Source: Gammaproteobacteria bacterium
Lineage (GTDB): Bacteria; Pseudomonadota; Gammaproteobacteria; Steroidobacterales; Foliamicaceae
Length of the DNA: 64,000 nucleotides
Reading direction: 5' to 3'
Assembly: GCA_009838035.1 (NCBI GenBank)
Contig: VXSK01000003.1
Location: forward strand, 145,661-209,660
Under the pieces are notes generated by a model. That model saw only the letters and a program-made list of their open reading frames with translations, had not been told where the DNA came from and made no database searches. Below, piece by piece: positions 25,380-32,060 of this stretch. Position numbers and translations under genes: made by a program. Each line of letters starts with the position of its first letter. The first letter of the stretch is position 1.

Positions 25380-25380
25380 G

Positions 25381-25635
25381 CTATTTGACCTGTGCGCGCA
25401 CGTAGCTCTCAAGCACGCGGTTCATACGGGATTGATAACCTTTTCCGGATGCCCTGAAGTAGGCCAGCACGGAACGCTTGACACGAAGAGTAATCTGCTC
25501 CGTCCGGTCCGGCTCAACCAGTTCGGCATTCCGCCAAAAATCATCATCCAACTCGGGAATGTCGCTGAAGTCGATATCCTGATCCTTGGCGGCCGCGATC
25601 TGCCTGGTGGTCAGGGGTTTATCGTGTTTTTTCAT
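25381..25635 (-). CDS. brnA: BrnA-family antitoxin
   Basis: 84 aa, ATG at 25635, overlapping the toxin gene by 17 bases. It has the full BrnA layout: an N-terminal linker that contacts the toxin (KKHDKPLTTRQIAAAKDQDIDFSDIPELDDDFW) and a C-terminal ribbon-helix-helix (QITLRVKRSVLAYFRASGKGYQSRMNRVLESYV). It should dimerise on the palindrome at 25908-25920 and repress its own operon. It ends two bases before the sulfatase start, so the two may share a transcript. This pair is longer and more canonical than the one at 19.6 kb. Confidence 0.88.
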   Translation of the reverse strand: MKKHDKPLTTRQIAAAKDQDIDFSDIPELDDDFWRNAELVEPDRTEQITLRVKRSVLAYFRASGKGYQSRMNRVLESYVRAQVK

Positions 25636-25894
25636 GGTACGCCTGCCTTTCTTTGCGGGATGCGGGACGCGCGGAGATCAAGCGGATGCTGCTGTTTCGT
25701 TCGGTATAGGCGACTACCAGCAGTGCTCCCGCCCCAACGGAACCCACGCCGATGTAGTGGTCCTCGCCATTGTCATAACGGACATCAAGCCAACTAAGAA
25801 CAGGGCCTTCGAATATCCGCCTGGCGGTTTCGAAACTCACCCAATGCTTGTAAATGTTGGTTTGATTTTCTGCCTCGTCCCACTCAATATTCAC
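25619..25894 (-). CDS. brnT: BrnT-family ribonuclease toxin
   Basis: 91 aa with a GTG start at 25894. IEWDEAENQTNIYKHWVSFETARRIFEGPVLSW is the family N-terminus and HYIGVGSVGAGALLVVAYTERNSSIRLISARPASRKERQAYHE the family C-terminus, with the conserved R and the RK-E-R near the end. It should be a RelE-fold ribonuclease that blocks translation. The start codon lies eight bases after a -10-like CATAAT on the minus strand, so the leader is very short. It is the first gene of the long minus-strand series running down to 15.5 kb, at the edge of the genomic island. Confidence 0.88.
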   Translation of the reverse strand: MNIEWDEAENQTNIYKHWVSFETARRIFEGPVLSWLDVRYDNGEDHYIGVGSVGAGALLVVAYTERNSSIRLISARPASRKERQAYHEKTR

Positions 25895-25902
25895 CTTCTA
25901 TT

Positions 25903-25920
25903 ATGCCCTACAAATTGTAG
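25903..25920 (-). promoter_or_regulatory. Putative brnTA promoter/operator
   Basis: A near-perfect palindrome CTACAAATTGTAG (25908-25920) lies just upstream of a minus-strand CATAAT -10-like element and the GTG of brnT. It shares the sequence TTGTAGTTACA with the other brnTA promoter at 20.1 kb, although on the opposite strand relative to its gene. Confidence 0.45.
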
Positions 25921-26136
25921 TTACACTACCGAAGTTCAGATGTCTGTGCACAACATGGCTGAGCACCTTTTCAAGGGAATTCCTAGGTTGAGAGAATATT
26001 CCCGCCCGCCAGCCTAGCCAGCGGGAATACGTGCCGGATTATTCGCGATGCGGGTCGCGCGTTCTTTAGAGGCAAACTAGGCGCACATTTTCAAGAGCGT
26101 GACCTCAACCTAGTCGACTACCTCTCCCGCCAGTGA

Positions 26137-26223
26137 GTCAGTCAGATCGTCGACACATTGATCTCCGGCGCTCGCCTAGCTCGGTATCTCGATAAGCTCA
26201 GGACAACTCGGCGACTGCCCAAG
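26137..26223 (+). pseudogene. Possible IS3-family transposase (orfB) fragment
   Basis: Translated from 26137, the plus strand reads VSQIVDTLISGARLARYLDK and then LRTTRRLPK, which resembles the segment of IS3-family transposases around the second catalytic Asp (typically VDTSLSGxRVARELDxLxxxRGxP). It is bounded by a stop at 26134-26136 and loses resemblance downstream. It would be a relic left at the island edge. The match is short, so chance cannot be excluded. Confidence 0.35.
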
Positions 26224-26402
26224 AAATGGCGCCTCTCAGTTCTCAAAGTCTCCCCATGCGACACGGCTCGGATTGAGGAGGAACGGTCACGACGGTCAGA
26301 AATGACCCGCCAGACTGGTCGTTAACCTTCAAATACAGGGTTCATTTTGCACTGAATGAATGCTCCTAGAAGCGCCTGAAGACGAGTTGGGCAGGCCATT
26401 TT

Positions 26403-27539
26403 TCATTGCTTCAGTGCGGCAGGCAAATCACTCAATTTTGATATGACACACGTCTCCATACGCTGATCGAGTTTGTTTTTCTGAATGTGATAACGCATTT
26501 CCTTGTCCGTCACAACAATATCGCAATAGGGCACGGTAATGGCAAGGGTCTCATAGTCAAAGACATGATTGCTGCTCCAGTTGTGGTTCGGATTTTGGTG
26601 TAGTGAAGCCTGCAAGCTCACCGCCACGTCGAAGCTCGGCATCCGATCAAGCTGAGCAATAACCGGCTGAATGTGTAACTTGGTTCGGGTGTCCGGTATA
26701 GAAGTATTCAATCCCTGAGCATCGAGCCGGGTACCCAGCAACGGGCAAAATACGTCACTCAACCTATCAAACTCAATTGCAGAGATGATCGTGCGAAGTT
26801 CCTGCGGCTCCCTGGCCGCCGGGTAATCGGCGAGTCCACCAGACAACCGTTTGTGGGCGTCGGCAATCTGCTGATACCGCTTGAGTGAGGCCTCTGGCTT
26901 CCAACCGTACCGGCGATGCGACGGCACTTCGGCTGAAGTAGGGTCGGTAAGGATTTTGTGGTGAAGAGTCTGCTGTTGATCCTCATCCATTCTGGCCAAC
27001 CACGCCCGGAATGGTTCCGTGATCTCGCTCTTCTTTTCTCCCTTCCTAAGAGTAATCCTGACTTGTTCCAGCGCCCGACTCACGAAGCCCCCAGCAGCAA
27101 AAAGGCCACGGTCGTTCGCATACTCTGTCGGAGTGATGGGCGACTCGCCAGGCCAGAGGATATTATCCAGCAGGGCTTCTATTTCATGCCTTGCCACTTC
27201 GCTCCGGGCCATGATCATTCGATGGGAAGAAAGCCCTTTCATAATATTGGCTAAATCTCGTGACTGCCGCTGCCGTCGAGGTGGAATCTTCCGTGTTTCG
27301 TTGTAGATGTGCTGCGAGAGCGGGAAAATGGCACTCCCCGCGTCCGCTGCCGCCAAACACGCATCCAGAACATCTCGATGCCTCTTACCGTCTGCGTGCC
27401 CGACAGCGGCCTTGCTCAGGTTGATCCAGTCCTTCATATCCAAATAGACCAGCTTCGCGCCGGCCCCACTTGGCAAGCGAATTGATTCGGGAAAAAGGCT
27501 TAGTGCCGCCTCCCGTGCGACCTCTTTCCGATCACTCAA
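26403..27539 (-). CDS. PIN-like-domain protein of unknown function
   Basis: 378 aa. Near the N-terminus KLVYLDMKDWINLSKA gives a hydrophobic strand ending in Asp followed by a Trp helix. The C-terminal part has FDYETLAITVPYCDIVVTDKEMRYHI. This combination (an early acidic strand, a later D-x-x-x-L, and the PYCDxxxTDK strand) is what PIN-like nuclease folds show, with acidic residues positioned to bind Mg2+. The middle is helical and unfamiliar. PIN-like proteins of this size are found in defence islands as candidate RNases. It lies 31 bases downstream of a membrane-protein gene on the same strand, so the two may work together. Fold assignment is inference. Confidence 0.55.
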   Translation of the reverse strand: MSDRKEVAREAALSLFPESIRLPSGAGAKLVYLDMKDWINLSKAAVGHADGKRHRDVLDACLAAADAGSAIFPLSQHIYNETRKIPPRRQRQSRDLANIMKGLSSHRMIMARSEVARHEIEALLDNILWPGESPITPTEYANDRGLFAAGGFVSRALEQVRITLRKGEKKSEITEPFRAWLARMDEDQQQTLHHKILTDPTSAEVPSHRRYGWKPEASLKRYQQIADAHKRLSGGLADYPAAREPQELRTIISAIEFDRLSDVFCPLLGTRLDAQGLNTSIPDTRTKLHIQPVIAQLDRMPSFDVAVSLQASLHQNPNHNWSSNHVFDYETLAITVPYCDIVVTDKEMRYHIQKNKLDQRMETCVISKLSDLPAALKQ

Positions 27540-27570
27540 GATTCACCACTACCAATAACACCTTAGGTCC

Positions 27571-28275
27571 TCATCCGCCGTCCCCGTCTATTACGATCTC
27601 TGAGAACTCATGCGGTTCACGATAATCCCAAGTCACGACCCTTGAAACTGGAATTGCGACAGGCACCAATCCTTGTCGCACAGCTTCGTGGTAGAAGTAA
27701 ATGTTGCCGACCGGTCTTGATTCGTCTAGCAGCTTGGCGGCACTTCCCTGTTCTACGAATCCCACAATACTCACTATTCCTTCGACTGTCTTATGTATTT
27801 CCACGACGCCACGCCAACCTTCCGGGTCATTCTGTAGCGTAACTCCGTCCATTAGTGAATCCCCGCTACGTGAGTTGCCTTCTAACACGCGCGCCAGCCC
27901 CACACCCCAGACTCCACTGAGTCTGGTCACTGCCATCGTCTGCTCTTCATACCTCAGCGCGCGAACATTGTTCAATGATCTCAAGTCGGTCACAGTCTCC
28001 GCGACAAGCACTGGCTCTCCGAACGGAAAGGTCATATGCGCGGATTCTGGATCTGACACTTCGGGCGCAAGTTGACCTGCCGAGCCCTGCATGGATTCGT
28101 TCGGCTTCTCATTCCCATTCCGCCATTGCCAAACCATCACAAGGCTGAGCATGGCTATCACAAGGCCGATAACGGCGTACAGCGCCATCGCCTTCTTTCC
28201 GTGCCAGCGAATCTTCCACTTTTTCCTATGATCCAAATCTGACCTCCAATTCGTATTCACGAATTCCCTCCGCAC
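27571..28275 (-). CDS. Single-pass membrane protein, unknown function
   Basis: 234 aa, with possible later starts. A basic N-terminus (HRKKWKIRWHGKKA) precedes one TM helix (about residues 30-49, MALYAVIGLVIAMLSLVMVW), giving an N-in topology with about 185 residues outside. The soluble part begins with a low-complexity polar linker, then a compact domain with VLVAETVTDLRSLNNVRAL and GVVEIHKTVEGIVSIVGFVEQGSAAKLL. I do not recognise it. It precedes the PIN-like gene on the same strand, and GC content is lower than in the core genome. Confidence 0.5.
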   Translation of the reverse strand: MRREFVNTNWRSDLDHRKKWKIRWHGKKAMALYAVIGLVIAMLSLVMVWQWRNGNEKPNESMQGSAGQLAPEVSDPESAHMTFPFGEPVLVAETVTDLRSLNNVRALRYEEQTMAVTRLSGVWGVGLARVLEGNSRSGDSLMDGVTLQNDPEGWRGVVEIHKTVEGIVSIVGFVEQGSAAKLLDESRPVGNIYFYHEAVRQGLVPVAIPVSRVVTWDYREPHEFSEIVIDGDGG

Positions 28276-28581
28276 TGATGCGTTACCTGTCCATTTTCCT
28301 AGGGGGCAGAATCGATGGCAACATGTGTGTCGGTTACTTCAATGGGCAAGCACCCTGACAAATGCGTCCGCCCAATTGACGTTGCCTGGGCGACTTCTTG
28401 GTTCCTACTTGAGTGCCCTACGTCCTTGGCTCAAGGATAGGGTCCTGTACGGTAGGTGCGCGAATTGCACTCAATTCTCAATACGAGTTCACATCGCGGT
28501 TCACATATTGTCCATGAATGGAACAAATATCGAACCGTATATCTAATACTCGAGTCTCGTTATCGCTGTCCAACCACTTGT
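28276..28581. other. Intergenic region in the island
   Basis: 306 bases between two minus-strand genes. A 73-codon plus-strand frame (28325-28546) has no ribosome-binding site and no recognisable sequence, so I do not call it. The promoter of the membrane-protein/PIN-like pair is expected here. No repeat, RNA gene or terminator stands out. Confidence 0.35.
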
Positions 28582-31515
28582 TCAGTGTCGCGCATGTAGG
28601 GTGGGTTCCAGCGCCAGCTTTTGAGTAAGTTCCTGTACAAGTTCTCCCAAGTTTTCGGGGTGAACTCCTCGTTCTTGTATTCCTTTGTCCAGCGCTTCAA
28701 TGCTGTCTGTAGCGACAGCAAGGACTTCTTCGCACAGACGGGTGTTCAATTCTCGTCGGACCGGGTCATCTAGAAGTTGGGAAAATCCTTGTAGTGTCCT
28801 GTATTTGAGGTCCTCAAAAATACGGAAGGCGGCTGCAAGCTGCTCGTCCGATAGCTGATTGACATCCAGTGCCGGCAATGTTCGGATAAGTTCGTGCGGG
28901 ACGCTGGAACGCCCCAGATAGGGGCGGTTGCCGTGCAATATCCGCAATAGCAGGCCAGGCGTCGAGTTCAGCCACAGGCATAGCGCCTCTTCTTTTCCCG
29001 GTGCTTCGCTTTGAAGCGCCAACGTAACCCAGGACCGGACTCCGAGCATGGGTTTGTCGGTCAGCACGGCCGCGAGCCGCTGCGGGGCCATTCCAAGATC
29101 GCTCGCCAAGTGAAGGCGTGCCTTCTTCGTTAGCATGGCGTCCTGTTTCTCCTTGTCCCTGTCTGACCGCCGTTCAAGTCGCGCATTTGCCGCCATTTCA
29201 AGGCGCGTTTCTCTTTCTGCTGAGTGATGCCACAAAGCTGGCTCACCAGCTCGAAGGGGATCATTGGTTTCCGCAATTGTGAACAGCCCTTGTTTCGGGT
29301 TTTTTATTTGAATGTGATAGGGTCCCAATTCGGCAATCTGGCCGATTGTCGTAACTGGAATTTGCCAGGAGGCACCATAGTCTCCTTGGCGCAGGCGCTC
29401 CGCTTGCACAACCAGATCGGGCTGCACAAGAGCCGCCCAGAACCACGCGCCGCCCGTGAGCCTCTGCTGGGGCACATGAATCAAGTTTCCCCAATGCTTG
29501 CCGCCAATGTCGATGGCGCGTGATTCGAGCGGCAGGCCGTTCTCGTCCATAGCCAACAACTTGCGGGTTAACGCCATCGCTTGCACCGGCTCATCCGGGT
29601 TGTGCAACAGATTGACAAACCGGACATGATTACGTCTTCCGTGCGGCTGCATTTTCGTGGCCACTATCAAGACTTCGGCAATCCGCGTTGACTCTGAGAA
29701 TGAAACAAGCCGGCGTCCCGGTAATCCCGCTTTTGCACTGCGATTTCTCTTATCGTGGCTAACGACAATCCAGTCAATGCAGTACTTTTCCAAGAGCATT
29801 TTCCGAATTCCGCCCCAGCGGCTGCCGGTCAGCAGAGTGGCCGGCAAGACAAACGCCAACCGCCCCTTCTCCCTGAGATTTTCGTCCGCAAGCACCATGA
29901 AGCCTGAGCCCAGCCCGGCGTATAGGCTTCCCGGCGTTTTCGCCAGCGTGTCCTTTAGGGCGTATTGCATGGTTCGCGCATCATCAGGATCCAACAACGA
30001 CCCGAACATCGGATTCCAGATGGTGTTCGCCTCTTTGCCAGGCCCTCCCGCACGGGTATATGGCGGATTGGCGATCATGAGATCGCAATTCGGCGGCATA
30101 GCCACGTTCTCGGCCACTTCTCCTTGGCCGGTCATGCGCGTGAAATGTTCCTCGTCAAACAGATCCAGCCTGCCGGCATTACCGCCACTGGGCGATGAGG
30201 CTAGGAAGTCCAGACTGCCGAGGCGCGCCGTCTTATCGACGACTTCGTGTTGCACCCTCCACAGGTTCATATCCTTGATGACCTGGCTCGCTTCGGCCAT
30301 GCACAGAGTGGACGCCGCCAGATGGATAGCCGCGGGCACCACATCGTAACCATATACCGCATCTTCGAGCACGGCCCGTACGACCTCTCGACTTTTGCTG
30401 TCGAGCGCCCCGCTGCGCCGCGCGCGTTTCAGGATTTCCTGTGCCGCCGCCATGAGCAAGGTGCCGCTGCCGCAAGCAGGGTCTACAACTCGGAGTTCGG
30501 TAACTTTGTCCGGATCGGAGAAGTCCACGTCTCGCCAGCATTCATTGCGCAGGTCAAATGCCAGTCCCGCCAGCAGAATGGAGGCCGGTATCGTCGTGTA
30601 ATTTGTCGCCAGAAATTTACGCGAATCGAGAAGCCGGTGGAATATCCGGCCGGCCACATCATGGCGGCGTATCGCGCCACTCTCGGCGATCTGTGAAGCG
30701 GCGGCCTTCAGTATCTGCAGGGCTTCTCTATTGGTTGGCGCCGGCGTCTGGGATAGGGTTTCCCTGGCGATAAAGAAGATGGGCCACCAGTTGATGTTGA
30801 GAATCTCGTCCCATTGCTCCACAAGGACAGACGGCCCGTGATCGGGGCTTGGGCGCGGGATCCTTCCTGCCGTCCTGAAGGGTTCCGGTAGCTGTGCAGG
30901 GTCAAGGTGTCGCGCAAGCAACTCTTGGAACAGCAGCGCGTTGAGCCATATCAGCGCTTTCGTCGCGGGTTCGTCGTGCTCATCACTGTCATTGGGATTG
31001 CCGCGGGCGAGAATGTTGCTCGTCGCCTCAATGGCATGGGCAGCTTGTTGCACGATGCGCTCAATGCCTGTGCCGTCATCGCTTTGCACCCAGTAGTCGC
31101 GCAAAGTCTCTGCAAGGTCCGTCACCGAGCCGGAAGTTTCGTCGCTCCATTCTTCGCCGTAATAGCGGTAGGCAATGCGAATGTCGTCGCAGGCGGCAAG
31201 ATGCTCCTGCGCTCTGCTCTCGGCGAGGCGAGCGAGCCGATTCGGATAGCCGATCGCAACCACGAGTCGCAACGGCAGCCCATTGACAATCGCCGGTGCT
31301 CTTTTCGGCAAGCGCTTATTTGCATCTTTCTTTGCAGGGTTGCCATACTCGGCTTCTATAGCAACAGCGTATTCATCGAAATCAAGCAGTACATCGACCT
31401 GGCCGCGGCGTGATCCGAAACGGTGCCGCTGCTCGCCTTCCGCCGCCAGCCCCTCCGCACGTAAGAGGTGCGCCAGTGCGATGTTGTAGATGGGTTCGGG
31501 TGTATTGCCGTTCAT
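28582..31515 (-). CDS. Large adenine-specific DNA methyltransferase with nuclease-like N-terminus (type IIG-like restriction-modification enzyme)
   Basis: 977 aa. The central methyltransferase core has the SAM-binding motif VVDPACGSGTLLMAA (about residue 347) and the catalytic N-P-P-Y (about residue 481), which define gamma-class N6-adenine enzymes. Near the N-terminus QVDVLLDFDEYAVAIEAEYG (residues 39-58) resembles a PD-(D/E)xK active site with acidic residues on consecutive strands. Residues after about 650 should form the target-recognition region, ending in a helical tail. Fusion of nuclease, helical linker, methylase and specificity region in one chain is the type IIG layout. Neither BREX nor DISARM partner genes are nearby. 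Start context is weak. Nuclease activity is inferred from the motif only. Confidence 0.75.
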   Translation of the reverse strand: MNGNTPEPIYNIALAHLLRAEGLAAEGEQRHRFGSRRGQVDVLLDFDEYAVAIEAEYGNPAKKDANKRLPKRAPAIVNGLPLRLVVAIGYPNRLARLAESRAQEHLAACDDIRIAYRYYGEEWSDETSGSVTDLAETLRDYWVQSDDGTGIERIVQQAAHAIEATSNILARGNPNDSDEHDEPATKALIWLNALLFQELLARHLDPAQLPEPFRTAGRIPRPSPDHGPSVLVEQWDEILNINWWPIFFIARETLSQTPAPTNREALQILKAAASQIAESGAIRRHDVAGRIFHRLLDSRKFLATNYTTIPASILLAGLAFDLRNECWRDVDFSDPDKVTELRVVDPACGSGTLLMAAAQEILKRARRSGALDSKSREVVRAVLEDAVYGYDVVPAAIHLAASTLCMAEASQVIKDMNLWRVQHEVVDKTARLGSLDFLASSPSGGNAGRLDLFDEEHFTRMTGQGEVAENVAMPPNCDLMIANPPYTRAGGPGKEANTIWNPMFGSLLDPDDARTMQYALKDTLAKTPGSLYAGLGSGFMVLADENLREKGRLAFVLPATLLTGSRWGGIRKMLLEKYCIDWIVVSHDKRNRSAKAGLPGRRLVSFSESTRIAEVLIVATKMQPHGRRNHVRFVNLLHNPDEPVQAMALTRKLLAMDENGLPLESRAIDIGGKHWGNLIHVPQQRLTGGAWFWAALVQPDLVVQAERLRQGDYGASWQIPVTTIGQIAELGPYHIQIKNPKQGLFTIAETNDPLRAGEPALWHHSAERETRLEMAANARLERRSDRDKEKQDAMLTKKARLHLASDLGMAPQRLAAVLTDKPMLGVRSWVTLALQSEAPGKEEALCLWLNSTPGLLLRILHGNRPYLGRSSVPHELIRTLPALDVNQLSDEQLAAAFRIFEDLKYRTLQGFSQLLDDPVRRELNTRLCEEVLAVATDSIEALDKGIQERGVHPENLGELVQELTQKLALEPTLHARH

Positions 31516-31674
31516 GGGCGTCTCATCATGCGTAATTCACGCGAAAGTCACCACTGATTTGGGAGTGAACCCCTGAAATTGGAGTATTACTTCGGCAGTG
31601 ATAGAAACCTTCATAGGACCATTTTTTGGCAAGATCATCAAGAATCGTCATTCTGGCGATACCTTAGTAGCCTC

Positions 31675-31766
31675 TCAATGCAAGTCCGGTTTTTCCCGCT
31701 GAACCATGGAATTCTCTGACCAAAAGCCATATTGAGCGTGTGCATGACGCGCTTCTTGTTTGCGCC
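31675..31766. repeat. Imperfect direct repeat, left copy (relic of the SIR2 gene 5' end)
   Basis: About 92 bases that closely match 34342-34432, which spans 31 bases upstream of the SIR2-gene ATG and its first 20 codons. Blocks such as CCCGCTGAAC, ATGGAATTCTCTGACC and GACGCGCTTC are identical. The two copies flank the retron cassette, 2.7 kb apart, in the same orientation. Confidence 0.85.
31706..31766 (+). pseudogene. Frameshifted 5' fragment of a SIR2-domain gene
   Basis: From the ATG at 31706 the frame reads MEFSDQ as in the intact SIR2 gene, then one extra A (CCAAAAG versus CCAAAG) shifts it to KPY and a stop. Ignoring the extra base, translation continues SHIERVHDALL, matching SHIERVRDALH of the intact protein. 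Homology ends near 31766 and nothing downstream resembles the gene, so this is a relic, not a working ORF. Confidence 0.8.
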
Positions 31767-31856
31767 GAAACCCAGGCGACAACCCCAGTTTTCTGTATTG
31801 GTACGGAATGTATTTTGTATTAACAAGAGAGGTAGCTTCCTCTCCTATAACGACAT

Positions 31857-31886
31857 TTGGCTATCCTGTTAGCCACAGACATGCTA
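31857..31886 (+). promoter_or_regulatory. Candidate promoter of the retron transcript
   Basis: A -35-like TTGGCT (31857-31862) and a -10-like ATGCTA (31881-31886) are separated by 18 bases and would start transcription a few bases before the a1 repeat at 31898. Two small inverted repeats lie here: GAGAGG/CCTCTC (31827-31844) and GGCTA/TAGCC (31859-31874). The hexamers are imperfect, so this is tentative. Confidence 0.35.
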
Positions 31887-31897
31887 CCCTCTTGCGC

Positions 31898-32042
31898 GGA
31901 CTTGCAGGTAGATTTGTTGTCCGGGTTCGAGACATATGATTCAATGTCAGGAAAGCGCTTTTGCTGCCCTGATTCCTATTCCGACTTTACTCGTCAAGAG
32001 TTTTGTCGAACTGCGTGATTGCGTAGGAGTGCCTGCAAGTCC
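31898..32042 (+). ncRNA. Retron msr-msd RNA, Ec67-like
   Basis: The ends are exact 11-base inverted repeats: a1 GGACTTGCAGG (31898-31908) and a2 CCTGCAAGTCC (32032-32042). Directly after a1 comes AGATTTGTTG, and directly before and in a2 comes GGAGTGCCTGCA, both as I remember them in the Ec67 (Retron-Eco2) RNA. By analogy the branching guanosine is G31911. An msr hairpin GACAT/ATGTC lies at 31931-31948. The msd part has an outer stem TCCTA/TAGGA (31974-31978 with 32024-32028) enclosing a hairpin CGAC-x3-ACTC...GAGT-x3-GTCG at 31982-32008. The RT gene begins 18 bases after a2. The RNA is the template and primer for the multicopy single-stranded DNA made by the RT. Confidence 0.85.
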
Positions 32043-32060
32043 ACCTTGCCAAATGGAAGT

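Larger units (their letters stand above)
25895..26402. other. Intergenic left boundary of the genomic island
   Basis: About 500 bases without an intact gene. It holds the brnTA promoter at its left end, an inverted repeat with 9-bp arms at 25997-26005 and 26021-26029 (TATTCCCGC/GCGGGAATA), and a stretch that looks like a decayed transposase fragment at 26137-26223. Base composition drops from here on, so this is a plausible left junction of the acquired region. Confidence 0.45.

Noticed and set aside
28325-28546. 73-codon plus-strand frame in the intergenic region
   Set aside because: No ribosome-binding site, no recognisable residues, and it lies opposite the expected promoter region of minus-strand genes.
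28582-31515. BREX or DISARM methylase
   Set aside because: None of the partner genes (brxL, pglZ, brxC or drmA, drmB) are nearby, and the chain carries its own nuclease-like domain.
32019-32060. TTG start for the retron RT at 32019
   Set aside because: It lies inside the msd/a2 part of the retron RNA. The GTG at 32061 has a GGAAG ribosome-binding site and gives a size close to that of Ec67 RT.
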